Notes under the pieces: generated by a model | What the model saw: only the letters and a program-made list of their open reading frames with translations | What the model was told of the DNA's origin: nothing | The model's database searches: none | Shown here: in pieces, positions 1 to 7,317 of the stretch | Layout of the letters: each line of letters opens with the position of its first letter | Numbering within the stretch: position 1 is the stretch's first letter | Assembly: GCA_023427925.1 (NCBI GenBank) | Contig: JAEYZS010000175.1 | Coordinates: forward strand, 1 to 13,566 | Direction: 5' to 3' | DNA from: Pseudomonadota bacterium | Lineage (GTDB): Bacteria > Bdellovibrionota > Bdellovibrionia > Bdellovibrionales > JAEYZS01 | DNA: 13,566 nt | Program-made: the position numbers and the translations under genes

Positions 1-1230
1 CCTACACCAGCTCCGCAACCGATCTGTCAGCCAGATCCAGCGAAGGACTGTAAGCCATTTAAAGAAGGTAAAAAAGAAGTTGTTTACTGTAAAGATCCTA
101 GAGAAACATCTACGGACATTAGAAAATATGTATTATCTCGTGACAACTATATAGCTCTTGCAAACAGAGTATGTAATGCAACAACAACTACACAGACACC
201 AGTAGCACAACCAGTTTATCAGCCAGCACCGGTGACAACTGTAACTGCAACTCAGCCCCAAGTTGTAGCACCTGTTGAGCAAAAAACTTGTGAAGTTGTC
301 GCTAACCAAGTAAGAGACTGTCGCTTGAAGAGAGCTGACAGATCATCTGTTGCACGTGGTACAACTCGCAGAAATCTTATCGGAGCTGATTTCAGAACAG
401 ATCACAGAGGTGAATCTTACTTCGATAAGGAAGTAAAAAGAAACAATATCGTATGTAAAGATCCCGATGCCAATAGAAGTAACAAAAACTACAGTTTGAG
501 TTACGATCAATACGTACGTTTACTAGCAGAGAGAACTTGTGGAAGTAATAAAACTGCGACAACTTCTACAGGAACTTCTTCGGCGGCAACCGGTGTAGCT
601 TCAGCTAATCCGGTTGAGACAGCTCCGCTTGAGTCTTCTACTACGATAGAAGCCACTCCAGTAAAAAGCAGCGTAGATTTAGCTCAGTGTATGAATATCG
701 AAGAAATTAATAAGCATATTCTTGATCAAAGCAATGAACTCAGCTCGGCTTCTATGTATTACAACGTTCAACTGTTAGATCAAAACCGTAGCGCACAATT
801 TGTGGCTGCATGGAAAGAGTTTGCTAAAAAGAAATTAGCTGAATACAACTTGTCTATATACTCTCGTTATTCTCAATTGAGCGCAATTGGTTCAAATGTT
901 AAACAAAGAGGAACTCAATTCCAGTTTGTTCCTGACTTTGGTACAATCGAATCTTGTGAAGCTGGTAGAAATATGTCTGTGAGATTTGATAACATCGTTG
1001 GTGTTCAGTCTAAAATCTATACTCAGAATGGTTTTGACAAGGCCAGCGGCGAGTACGAATTGACAGAAACAACATATGGAACTTTCCAACATGGAAACGA
1101 AACTGGTAAATACATCATGGCTCGTTATATCGGTGTTGGTAAAAAGTTAGGTGAAAAAGAAATTCAAGCTAAAGTCATCAAAGATATGGAAACTGCAGGT
1201 TACACTATCATTGATGCGAATAAACTCTAA
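1..1230 (+). CDS. Cysteine-repeat protein of unknown function, 5'-truncated by the window edge
   Basis: The frame is open from base 1, so the start lies outside the window and 409 residues plus the stop are seen. A GTG at 232 is in frame but sits in a Pro/Thr-rich linker after clearly homologous coding sequence, so it is not the start. There are two repeats. Unit A (residues about 9-58) has Cys at 9, 17, 30 and 58; unit B (about 97-180) has Cys at 97, 107, 152 and 180. Each carries CKDP followed 24 residues later by the last Cys, with a shared Y-x-LS-x-D-x-Y-x-x-LA-x-R pattern. Thr/Ala/Pro/Val-rich linkers follow each unit. The last ~180 residues form a separate domain with Cys 230 and 319. 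Paired cysteines and linkers suggest an exported, disulfide-bonded protein, but the N-terminus is not visible. I do not recognise the family. It converges on the next gene with 6 nt between stops. Confidence 0.85.
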   Translation, partial: PTPAPQPICQPDPAKDCKPFKEGKKEVVYCKDPRETSTDIRKYVLSRDNYIALANRVCNATTTTQTPVAQPVYQPAPVTTVTATQPQVVAPVEQKTCEVVANQVRDCRLKRADRSSVARGTTRRNLIGADFRTDHRGESYFDKEVKRNNIVCKDPDANRSNKNYSLSYDQYVRLLAERTCGSNKTATTSTGTSSAATGVASANPVETAPLESSTTIEATPVKSSVDLAQCMNIEEINKHILDQSNELSSASMYYNVQLLDQNRSAQFVAAWKEFAKKKLAEYNLSIYSRYSQLSAIGSNVKQRGTQFQFVPDFGTIESCEAGRNMSVRFDNIVGVQSKIYTQNGFDKASGEYELTETTYGTFQHGNETGKYIMARYIGVGKKLGEKEIQAKVIKDMETAGYTIIDANKL

Positions 1231-1236
1231 AAGATT

Positions 1237-2034
1237 TCATCGCGAACTGATATTAAAAATCCTCTTCTTGGGTTTAAACAGTTCGCTTTGAGTTTCCAAG
1301 AAAATCAAAGATCTCACTCCAAACCAACTATAACACTCCCCATTTACGATTAAAGACGGAAAGGGGAGTGACTTAATTTCATCGATCTTCTTTTCAAACG
1401 GATAAGGTTCTGTTGAGAACAAGAGAAGAGTCGTATCAGAATTATAATCTTTTAAATCAATCTCAGGATATTTCTCATCAAAATCTATCAGGTATTTTTC
1501 GATTCCAAGCTTTGTGAGCACAGACGAAATAAATGTATTTTTATTTACAGTCATCCAAGGATTCTTCCAGATGATATAAATGATCTTTTGGATTTTTCGT
1601 TCAGGGTGTCTCACCCATTTTACAAGGCCGGGGAGTTTGTTGAGATCTTTAACTGCAAATAGCGGGGATTGCTCAATGGCTTGCCATCTTCCTGCGAGAT
1701 TAAATAGTTGTTGATTGTTGAGTTTTGCGCTCATCTCTAAGAGTGACTTTGAAACGTCTTTTATACCTTGGACGTGAGTCGTAATGATTGGACAAGGACA
1801 CTCATCATACATTTCCTTAGTGTTTTCTTCTTTGTCCATTAAAACATAGTCGGGCTCTAAAGACTGAATCTTATCCCAGTTGGCTTCCTTGGTCGCACCA
1901 ACAACAGGAATATGCTCAACTTCTTCTGCGGGGTGAATGCAAAACCGAGTTCTGCCCACAACATTAACTCCACACTGAAGAAGTGTTTCAGTCCAAGAAG
2001 GAACTAATGATACGACAGTAATATTTTTGTTCAC
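1237..2034 (-). CDS. Helical-backbone metal-receptor (BtuF/TroA-like) protein, cytoplasmic
   Basis: A 265-residue protein of the periplasmic-binding-protein-2-like / helical backbone metal receptor superfamily. The N-terminal VSLVPSWTETL block, then VGRTRFCIHP and the 'VVGATKEANWDKI' region, match the usual start of this fold; later blocks IIWKNPWMTV, FSTEPYPFEKK and NGECYSWFG are also characteristic. No signal peptide or lipobox precedes the domain, so this version is probably cytoplasmic rather than an ABC-importer binding protein. No permease or ATPase gene is nearby. The start is a GTG; a nearby ATG 5 nt upstream is out of frame and meets a stop at once. The SD is weak, and the upstream small gene ends only 6 nt away, so translational coupling is plausible. 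The ligand (B12, haem, siderophore or other) cannot be told. Confidence 0.82.
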   Translation of the reverse strand: MNKNITVVSLVPSWTETLLQCGVNVVGRTRFCIHPAEEVEHIPVVGATKEANWDKIQSLEPDYVLMDKEENTKEMYDECPCPIITTHVQGIKDVSKSLLEMSAKLNNQQLFNLAGRWQAIEQSPLFAVKDLNKLPGLVKWVRHPERKIQKIIYIIWKNPWMTVNKNTFISSVLTKLGIEKYLIDFDEKYPEIDLKDYNSDTTLLLFSTEPYPFEKKIDEIKSLPFPSLIVNGECYSWFGVRSLIFLETQSELFKPKKRIFNISSR

Positions 2035-2040
2035 GGCATT

Positions 2041-2235
2041 TTAATCGCGTTTTTTTGATTTTAACTGAGGAACACCTTTTGTGCCTGAATGGCCTCTCCA
2101 ATTATAGTCGGGGTTCTGGCGAAATCGGTTCTTCCAATCTTCCCATTTTTTTTCCGGGTGATTATGAACGATTCGACCATCTTCAGTAAATATGACTTTA
2201 GGTTTTTTCCCAAATATAAATGATAAAAGACCCAT
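2041..2235 (-). CDS. Small basic hypothetical protein, 64 aa
   Basis: Begins MGLLSFIFGKKP and ends in a lysine/arginine-rich tail (LKSKKRD). The frame is open further upstream, to 2286, but the ATG at 2235 has a clear AAGGAGAT Shine-Dalgarno about 5-6 nt away, which decides the start. The first 8 residues are hydrophobic and could be a short amphipathic or membrane-touching segment; the rest is rich in Trp, Asn, His and charged residues (EKKWEDWKNRFRQNPDYNW). No cysteine and no known motif. It lies 6 nt upstream of the metal-receptor-like gene on the same strand and is probably co-transcribed with it. The function is unknown; the clean SD and codon pattern argue that it is translated. Confidence 0.65.
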   Translation of the reverse strand: MGLLSFIFGKKPKVIFTEDGRIVHNHPEKKWEDWKNRFRQNPDYNWRGHSGTKGVPQLKSKKRD

Positions 2236-2385
2236 TAAATCTCCTTTAGGTGTGACAAGGAAGCGACAATACAAAACTATCTGCAATAGGCATTAAAATC
2301 AACCAGTCTTATCTTAAGCCCATCTAATGCGTAACATAATATAACTTATCAGTGAAATGAATAAAGCCCCTGAGGATGCCCATTT

Positions 2386-3366
2386 CTAAGAGTTTTTATT
2401 CGGTTTCTTGAGATCTTCAATGTCCGTAATGGGCTGTGCAATCGTAAAGACTTCTTTTGTTTTTTCAGCAATAACCCCATATTTTGGAAACAACATAAAA
2501 CCATCTGCTGGCGATTGATAATCCTCTTTACCTTTTTTGCCTAAGATCTCGTTTTTGCTTATCTTCGAAAAGTTCAAATAACCTGGATTAAGTAGTATTC
2601 TTTCTTCAAACCAATATACTGTTTCTTTTACTTTAAATGTATTTGTTAGCTCTTTTGTTGGCTTTACATCAGGAAGCGTAAAGAATTTGTCTAAGAATTT
2701 TACTCCGAATTCTGTTTGATGATCATGGAAACCTACGACGCCGAGTTCGATGGTTGCGTTTACGGTATTGTTTTTGTAGCAAAAATAATCAAGAGTTGAT
2801 CCATCTTTGTGTCTTTCTGTTATTGATATAATGGCCGGGATATCCTTGTCTAAATGGCGCGCAAAAGACATTCTTTTGGGGGTATAAAAGAAAATCATAA
2901 ATGGTGTCATGCAATCTTGATTTGTCTGGTGAATATCGATGCAATAAACACAGTCTTTTGCGTAATTTCCAATTCTTTGAGCTAATTTTTCTTCTAATAA
3001 TTCTTTGGATGGAGATAAAAAAGAACGATTTAAATCTCTTTCAATAAAACGAACCCCTTTTTGAGCTGCTTCGATGTTGCCTAGACAAAAGAACATTGAG
3101 TGAGGGATCTTGCGTCTTTCCTTTAAAATTTGTTTTGCGAATTGATTTAGTACTCTTATTCCCCCGACTTCATTTCCATGAATAAGAGCGGATAGAAATA
3201 ATTCGTATTTCTTTGTTACTTTTGGTGCTGTAGTAAATGGAGCTGGAAACTCCTCAGAACTTACGATGAAGGCGTACTCATCTTTTATCGTAACAAAGTA
3301 ACCATGCTTTTTAAATTCAGATGGGAGTTGTTTAAACTCTGCAATTTCCTGGTTAACTCTTATCAT
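2386..3366 (-). CDS. Succinylglutamate desuccinylase / aspartoacylase family zinc hydrolase
   Basis: A 326-residue M14-like AstE/AspA-family enzyme. Zinc-site motifs are visible: HGNE (His63, Glu66) and DIHQT (third ligand His146). The substrate-binding RDLNR motif is at 110-114 and the catalytic Glu is probably Glu207 in TIELG. The C-terminal part (after about 245) contains SPADGFMLFP, typical of the beta domain that caps these enzymes. Family members hydrolyse N-acyl or amide bonds, such as N-succinylglutamate or N-acetylaspartate. No arginine-succinyltransferase pathway genes are near, so AstE proper is doubtful and the substrate is open. There is no signal peptide, so it is cytoplasmic. 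It starts 14 nt after the small lipoprotein gene and probably ends the BamB transcription unit or is read from it. Confidence 0.85.
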   Translation of the reverse strand: MIRVNQEIAEFKQLPSEFKKHGYFVTIKDEYAFIVSSEEFPAPFTTAPKVTKKYELFLSALIHGNEVGGIRVLNQFAKQILKERRKIPHSMFFCLGNIEAAQKGVRFIERDLNRSFLSPSKELLEEKLAQRIGNYAKDCVYCIDIHQTNQDCMTPFMIFFYTPKRMSFARHLDKDIPAIISITERHKDGSTLDYFCYKNNTVNATIELGVVGFHDHQTEFGVKFLDKFFTLPDVKPTKELTNTFKVKETVYWFEERILLNPGYLNFSKISKNEILGKKGKEDYQSPADGFMLFPKYGVIAEKTKEVFTIAQPITDIEDLKKPNKNS

Positions 3367-3380
3367 TTCTCACTTCTAGC

Positions 3381-3740
3381 TTAAAATTTCCATAGTTGAA
3401 AGCCGAAAGACTTCGCTTTTGCGGCATCTTTATCTGATATCTCATAAACGTTGGCTTGTCCTGTCGGAGCTCCACAAACTTGGATTCTCATCATCCCATC
3501 ATGTTTTTTGCTCATCGAAATAATTTGAATGCCGTGAAGCTGTCTGCTCATGGCATCAAGAGATATCTCTTGGCCTTCTCCACACTGTTTGGTTCCGTCA
3601 TATTTGTATACAAGAATGTTTTTAGATGAGCTTTTATCTTGGATACTGGCCGGAACTCCTTCCATATTTACATCTCGGCAAGGTTTAGAAGAACATGCTC
3701 CAAGTAAGGATATAGACAATATTAAAACAACGTATTTCAT
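3381..3740 (-). CDS. Small lipoprotein of unknown function, 119 aa
   Basis: The N-terminus is a textbook lipoprotein signal: K2, a hydrophobic stretch and the lipobox LGAC with Cys16. Ser at +2 favours outer-membrane sorting by the E. coli rule. The mature part is about 104 residues with three further cysteines (after CSSKPC, in KQCGEG and in QVCGAP), so disulfides are likely. The GGAAAGGG Shine-Dalgarno lies 5-6 nt before the ATG. It sits 36 nt downstream of the BamB-like gene on the same strand, which suggests an envelope role, but no known domain is recognised. A partner for the Bam machine would be a guess from position only. Confidence 0.8.
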   Translation of the reverse strand: MKYVVLILSISLLGACSSKPCRDVNMEGVPASIQDKSSSKNILVYKYDGTKQCGEGQEISLDAMSRQLHGIQIISMSKKHDGMMRIQVCGAPTGQANVYEISDKDAAKAKSFGFQLWKF

Positions 3741-3776
3741 GCAACCCTTTCCAACTATCCCAATTCGACAAATCTA

Positions 3777-4934
3777 TTATAAGGACTTTCGTTCCCATGG
3801 CCATTGAGACGAAGGTCTTTTCCATTTTAAGTTTATGGAGTAGATATTTCCGTAGTTCGACATAACATAAATGTTCTCTAAAACTTCATTTACGGCAATT
3901 GGTGCAGACACTCCCCAGCCCGTTGAGTATTGAGTAATGAATTTTCCATCAATAGCAGAGAGAACTTCCACAGCACCCTCAGAAGTTCCAAATATAACCA
4001 TGTCTTTTAGAATTGCAGGTTTGGATCCTACACCGTGTTTAACTGTGTGCGACCAAATCTCTTTGCCAGTTTGCTTATCTAGTGCCAGTACCTTTCGAGA
4101 AGATGTAGCGTAATAAATACGATTCTTATCAATTGTTACTGCAGAAGAACTTCCCTCTTCAGATTTCCAATTGATATCGCCGTTTGATTTTTTGATCGAA
4201 AACAATATCCCAGAATACGTTGAAACAAAAATATTATCTCCGCTAATTACAGGAGTTGCTCCAATATCTTTAAAGCGATCTTGTGGGGTCGCAAGATTGC
4301 GCTCCCACTTTAAAAATCCTTTTGATTTATCAAAAGAGGCAAAAGTTCCATCACTGAATCCGACATAGAGGAATGAACCATCAATTACAGGGCTTGAAGC
4401 TGCTCTGACATTGATGTTGGCGTTATCTCTCTGAGTGTAGGACCAGTTCATTTTGCCATTACTTAGATCCAAAGAATAAAGCGTACCACTCCCCGCTAAG
4501 AAATACACCGACGCTCCATCAATAACCGGTGCAGATAGGCTCTCAGCTTGGATTGGAAAGGTCCAAACGATTTGGCCATTTGATGCTTTTACAGCATAAA
4601 ACTGTCCGTCGTTACCACTAAAATAGAGTATCCCTTTGTGATGAGCAGCGCCTGTACCAACACCGTTTTTAATTTGTTTTCTCCAAAGAAACTTTCCTGT
4701 CTTTTCATCCAGAGCTACGATTCCGTCGGCCACGTTTCCTTGGTAGATTTTTCCATCAGTCAAAAGAGGCTGCATAGAGTTGATCAGCTTAGGACCGAGG
4801 TATTCGGACCTTAATGTGGATCGCACCCAATTGACTTTTGTATCGAGAAAAAATGCTTGTTGTTGAGCTGTCGTAGAACAAGATGTAATTACTAATCCAA
4901 AAATTAACACTATAAAAAGTTGTCTGTAAATCAT
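3777..4934 (-). CDS. bamB: Outer-membrane assembly lipoprotein BamB (PQQ-repeat beta-propeller)
   Basis: A 385-residue lipoprotein, close to the ~390 of E. coli BamB. The signal peptide ends in the lipobox ITSC with Cys19 and Ser at +2. The mature protein is a run of PQQ-like propeller blades, each with the pattern 'VYAVDLSNGKxxWxF': examples are ALDEKTGKFLWRK (~75-87), AVKASNGQIVWTF, SLDLSNGKMNWSY, FDKSKGFLKWER, IKKSNGDINWKS and ALDKQTGKEIWSH. BamB binds BamA and helps insert beta-barrel proteins into the outer membrane. The YfgM-like gene lies 25 nt upstream on the same strand, as in E. coli yfgM-bamB. An AGG Shine-Dalgarno sits 6-7 nt before the ATG. A different PQQ-repeat lipoprotein is the only real alternative; the neighbour makes BamB likely. 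Confidence 0.88.
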   Translation of the reverse strand: MIYRQLFIVLIFGLVITSCSTTAQQQAFFLDTKVNWVRSTLRSEYLGPKLINSMQPLLTDGKIYQGNVADGIVALDEKTGKFLWRKQIKNGVGTGAAHHKGILYFSGNDGQFYAVKASNGQIVWTFPIQAESLSAPVIDGASVYFLAGSGTLYSLDLSNGKMNWSYTQRDNANINVRAASSPVIDGSFLYVGFSDGTFASFDKSKGFLKWERNLATPQDRFKDIGATPVISGDNIFVSTYSGILFSIKKSNGDINWKSEEGSSSAVTIDKNRIYYATSSRKVLALDKQTGKEIWSHTVKHGVGSKPAILKDMVIFGTSEGAVEVLSAIDGKFITQYSTGWGVSAPIAVNEVLENIYVMSNYGNIYSINLKWKRPSSQWPWERKSL

Positions 4935-4959
4935 ACTGCCTACTTTGGTTAACGTGCGA

Positions 4960-5640
4960 TTATAAAACTTTTAAATACTTCTGGGCTTGTTGACCTTGGC
5001 TAGAGTCAGAAAACTCAGTCGCTAACTTTTGGAAAGATTGTTTAGCTTTGTCGACTTGTCCTAGCGTTTCTTCGCATAAAGCTTGTCTTAAAAGTATCTC
5101 AGGTTTCAGTTCTGCTGTTTTAGATTTGAAAACCGTTTCCAATACAGGGATAGCTTTATCGCACTGGTTGTTTTGTTCATAGAGATTAGAAAGTTTTAGT
5201 GCTAAAATTGAATCAGCAAGATGACCTGAATAGTTAGAGAATCCTTTTTCAAGTGCTGAAATTGCCTTCTGTGTATCTTTTTTGGAAAGAAGAATTTCTG
5301 CGCTTAAAAGTGAGGCCTGCTTGGCTGCCGTGGACTTTGGAAACTCTTCGATGACAGAGTTTAATTTGTCTTCAATTTGAGTTGTATCTACACTTGGTGA
5401 TGTTTCTTTTTTGTTGTCTTGAGCAAACGCCTTTGCTCCCTGATTTGCTGCATAGAGTTTTTCAGCTTCAAATAATGCAGATTGCGCTTTTTCTTCATAT
5501 TGATTTTTGTAAGCGTCATAAGTAGCGTAACCACCGAAGGCTGCTAAAACCAAAACCAGGAAACCAATCAAAGCGGTTTTATTTTTGTTGATTTGTTCTA
5601 CGGCTGTATCAATCAATGAGGTTTGTTGAATGTCTTTCAC
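4960..5640 (-). CDS. YfgM-like tetratricopeptide membrane protein
   Basis: A 226-residue type-II membrane protein. Residues 1-21 are cytoplasmic, 22-41 form one transmembrane helix (ALIGFLVLVLAAFGGYATY), and the rest is periplasmic. The periplasmic part has TPR-type helices: AEKLYAAN, SLLSAEILLSKKDTQKAISAL, LALKLSNLYEQNNQCDKAIPVL, LRQALCEETLGQVDKAKQSF and LATEFSDSS. This is the architecture of YfgM, which in E. coli associates with PpiD and the SecYEG translocon and works with periplasmic chaperones. The start is GTG with an AAGGA Shine-Dalgarno 9 nt upstream; no ATG is in range. It is the first gene of the minus-strand run and is divergent from the pseudouridine-synthase gene. Confidence 0.82.
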   Translation of the reverse strand: MKDIQQTSLIDTAVEQINKNKTALIGFLVLVLAAFGGYATYDAYKNQYEEKAQSALFEAEKLYAANQGAKAFAQDNKKETSPSVDTTQIEDKLNSVIEEFPKSTAAKQASLLSAEILLSKKDTQKAISALEKGFSNYSGHLADSILALKLSNLYEQNNQCDKAIPVLETVFKSKTAELKPEILLRQALCEETLGQVDKAKQSFQKLATEFSDSSQGQQAQKYLKVL

Positions 5641-5680
5641 TTGTGCAAATCCTTGTTATATATTGAAGATTCTCTATAGA

Positions 5681-5696
5681 CAAAGTTAGGACTTTG
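5681..5696. repeat. Perfect 6+6 inverted repeat in the yfgM-like / pseudouridine-synthase divergent region
   Basis: CAAAGT-TAGG-ACTTTG is a perfect palindrome with a 4-nt spacer, placed between two divergent starts. It could be a regulator's operator or a small hairpin in the yfgM-like leader. No regulator can be named from it. Confidence 0.5.
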
Positions 5697-5726
5697 GAGA
5701 CTCAATATCAAATAAAATGTAGTTGA

Positions 5727-5755
5727 TTGTTTCTCTTAATAATGCATAGTATAAA
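5727..5755 (+). promoter_or_regulatory. Sigma70-type promoter for the pseudouridine synthase-fabI unit
   Basis: TTGTTT (5727-5732) and TATAAA (5750-5755) are separated by exactly 17 nt. The predicted start of transcription is near 5762, leaving a leader of only about 10 nt that holds GGATGGG before the ATG at 5772. If right, it excludes the in-frame upstream ATG at 5742 and the TTG at 5727 as starts. Confidence 0.5.
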
Positions 5756-5771
5756 CTCATTGGATGGGAAA

Positions 5772-6509
5772 ATGACAGATTCTAAAGACGAAAAAATAAG
5801 ACTCAATAAAGCCATGGCTCAAAAAGGATTATGTTCTCGCCGTGAAGCAGATGAATATATCGCAAAAGGACTTGTGCGAGTAGATGGACAAATCATTCGC
5901 GAGCTTGGAGTCAAAGTCTATTCTCACCAAAAAATCGAATTGGTCGAAAAAGCTCAGCGCCAACAGTCTGAAAAGGTCACCATTGTTCTTAATAAGCCAG
6001 TAGGATATGTCTCTGGACAACCCGAGGATGATCACAAACCCGCTGTAGTTTTAATCACTAAAGAAAATCAGCACGAAGGTGAAAGTAGTTTAAGGCGGGA
6101 GCATTTTGACGGACTTGCCCCTGCTGGAAGACTAGATATCGATTCCCGAGGGTTACTTGTATTTACTCAAAATGGAACTGTTGCAAAACAACTCATTGGA
6201 GAAGACTCGGAAATAGAAAAGGAATATTTGGTTCGCGTCAGAGGGAACGTGACACCTGAAATCATCGAGAAGCTTCAGTATGGATTGAGTCTTGACGGAA
6301 AGCCTCTTAAGAGAGCGAAAATAAGGCAGACTCGAGATGACTTTCTTGTGTTTGTTCTAACAGAGGGAAAAAAGAGACAGGTTCGAAGAATGTGCGAGCT
6401 AGTAGGTTTAGAAGTGTTAAGTCTCTTGAGATTAAGAATTGGGAATGTGGAACTGGGAGATCTCCCTGAAGGAAAATGGAGATTCTTAAATCCCGATGAG
6501 AAGTTTTAA
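5772..6509 (+). CDS. rRNA pseudouridine synthase, RsuA/RluB/RluF family
   Basis: A 245-residue enzyme with the standard two-part build. An N-terminal S4 RNA-binding domain (about 8-58) carries LNKAMAQKGLCSRREADEYI and VRVDGQ. The catalytic domain has GRLD with the catalytic Asp122, followed by DSRGLLVFTQNG, and the C-terminal GKKRQVRRMCELVG block. RRMCE and the DxDSxGL context resemble RluF more than RluB or RsuA, which would mean modification of 23S rRNA near the peptidyl-transferase centre; the target uridine is not proven. The ATG at 5772 is chosen because GGATGGG lies just upstream and a promoter overlaps the alternative starts at 5727 and 5742. It is followed 36 nt later by fabI, probably in one operon. 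Confidence 0.88.
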   Translation: MTDSKDEKIRLNKAMAQKGLCSRREADEYIAKGLVRVDGQIIRELGVKVYSHQKIELVEKAQRQQSEKVTIVLNKPVGYVSGQPEDDHKPAVVLITKENQHEGESSLRREHFDGLAPAGRLDIDSRGLLVFTQNGTVAKQLIGEDSEIEKEYLVRVRGNVTPEIIEKLQYGLSLDGKPLKRAKIRQTRDDFLVFVLTEGKKRQVRRMCELVGLEVLSLLRLRIGNVELGDLPEGKWRFLNPDEKF

Positions 6510-6545
6510 GATTTAAATTATGTAAAAGTATATATGGAGAAAGAC

Positions 6546-7313
6546 ATGTCGGATACTACAAAAAAACGTGCATTAATTATAGGTGTTGCAAATGAAAGAA
6601 GCTTGGCCTGGGCCATTGCTCAGTCTCTGCATGCACAAGGTTTTGAACTCGCCTTTACGTACGTAAATGAAAAAATGGAATCTCGAGTGCGACCATTAGC
6701 AGAGAGCTTAAACTCCCCTTTTATATATCAATGTGATGTTTCTTCGGACAAAGAAATAGAATCGCTATTTTCAGAGCTTTCCAAAAAGTGGGGATCTCTG
6801 GATGCTTTGGTGCATTCTGTGGCCTTTGCTAACAAAGAAGATCTCGAAGGTCGTTTTATGGATACATCCAGAGAAGGCTTTAAGCTCGCAATGGATATTA
6901 GTGCATACTCCTTGGTCGCGTGCGCGAAATACGCTCATCCTTTGATGAAAAATAACGGTGGTTCAATCATTACTCTTTCTTATTTGGGCGCTCAAAGAGT
7001 TGTCCCAAACTATAATGTCATGGGTGTGGCGAAGGCTGCTCTTGAAGCTAGCGTAAGATACTTGGCTTACGATCTTGGACCTGAAAAAATCAGAGTGAAT
7101 GCAATTTCCGCAGGTCCGGTAAAGACTTTAGCAGCAGCTGGAATTCGTGATTTTAGAAGCATGTTGAAATCGGCAGAAGAAAAGGTTCCGCTCAAAGAGA
7201 ATATTACTCAAGAAAGCGTCGGTGATCTGGGAGCATTTCTTTGTGGAGATCATAGTAAGTTTATCACTGGCGAAACAATTTATGTCGATAGTGGATATCA
7301 CATAACGACCTAA
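6546..7313 (+). CDS. fabI: Enoyl-[acyl-carrier-protein] reductase FabI
   Basis: Catalyses the NAD(P)H-dependent last reduction in each fatty-acid elongation cycle (FAS II). It is an SDR-fold protein of 255 residues. The atypical cofactor loop GVANERSLAWAIA is at 13-25; Tyr146, Tyr156 and Lys163 (SYLG...YNVMGVAK) fall at the same numbers as E. coli FabI, and the ISAGP and VDSGYH blocks follow. An ATG 12 nt upstream (6534) is in frame, but GGAG 6 nt before 6546 overlaps that ATG and selects the later start. The residue equivalent to E. coli Gly93 is Ala93 in SVAFANKEDL, a sequence closer to Bacillus/Staphylococcus FabI than to the enterobacterial SIGFAPGDQL. It converges with the next gene, 4 nt apart. 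Confidence 0.95.
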   Translation: MSDTTKKRALIIGVANERSLAWAIAQSLHAQGFELAFTYVNEKMESRVRPLAESLNSPFIYQCDVSSDKEIESLFSELSKKWGSLDALVHSVAFANKEDLEGRFMDTSREGFKLAMDISAYSLVACAKYAHPLMKNNGGSIITLSYLGAQRVVPNYNVMGVAKAALEASVRYLAYDLGPEKIRVNAISAGPVKTLAAAGIRDFRSMLKSAEEKVPLKENITQESVGDLGAFLCGDHSKFITGETIYVDSGYHITT

Positions 7314-7317
7314 GAAC

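Noticed and set aside
232..234. GTG as the start of the first gene
   Set aside because: The frame is open to base 1 and the sequence before it contains a unit homologous to the one after it; the GTG is a Val codon in a linker.
2336..2385. Terminator after the zinc hydrolase gene
   Set aside because: The GC-rich patch cannot form a stem with more than a few pairs and an adequate loop.
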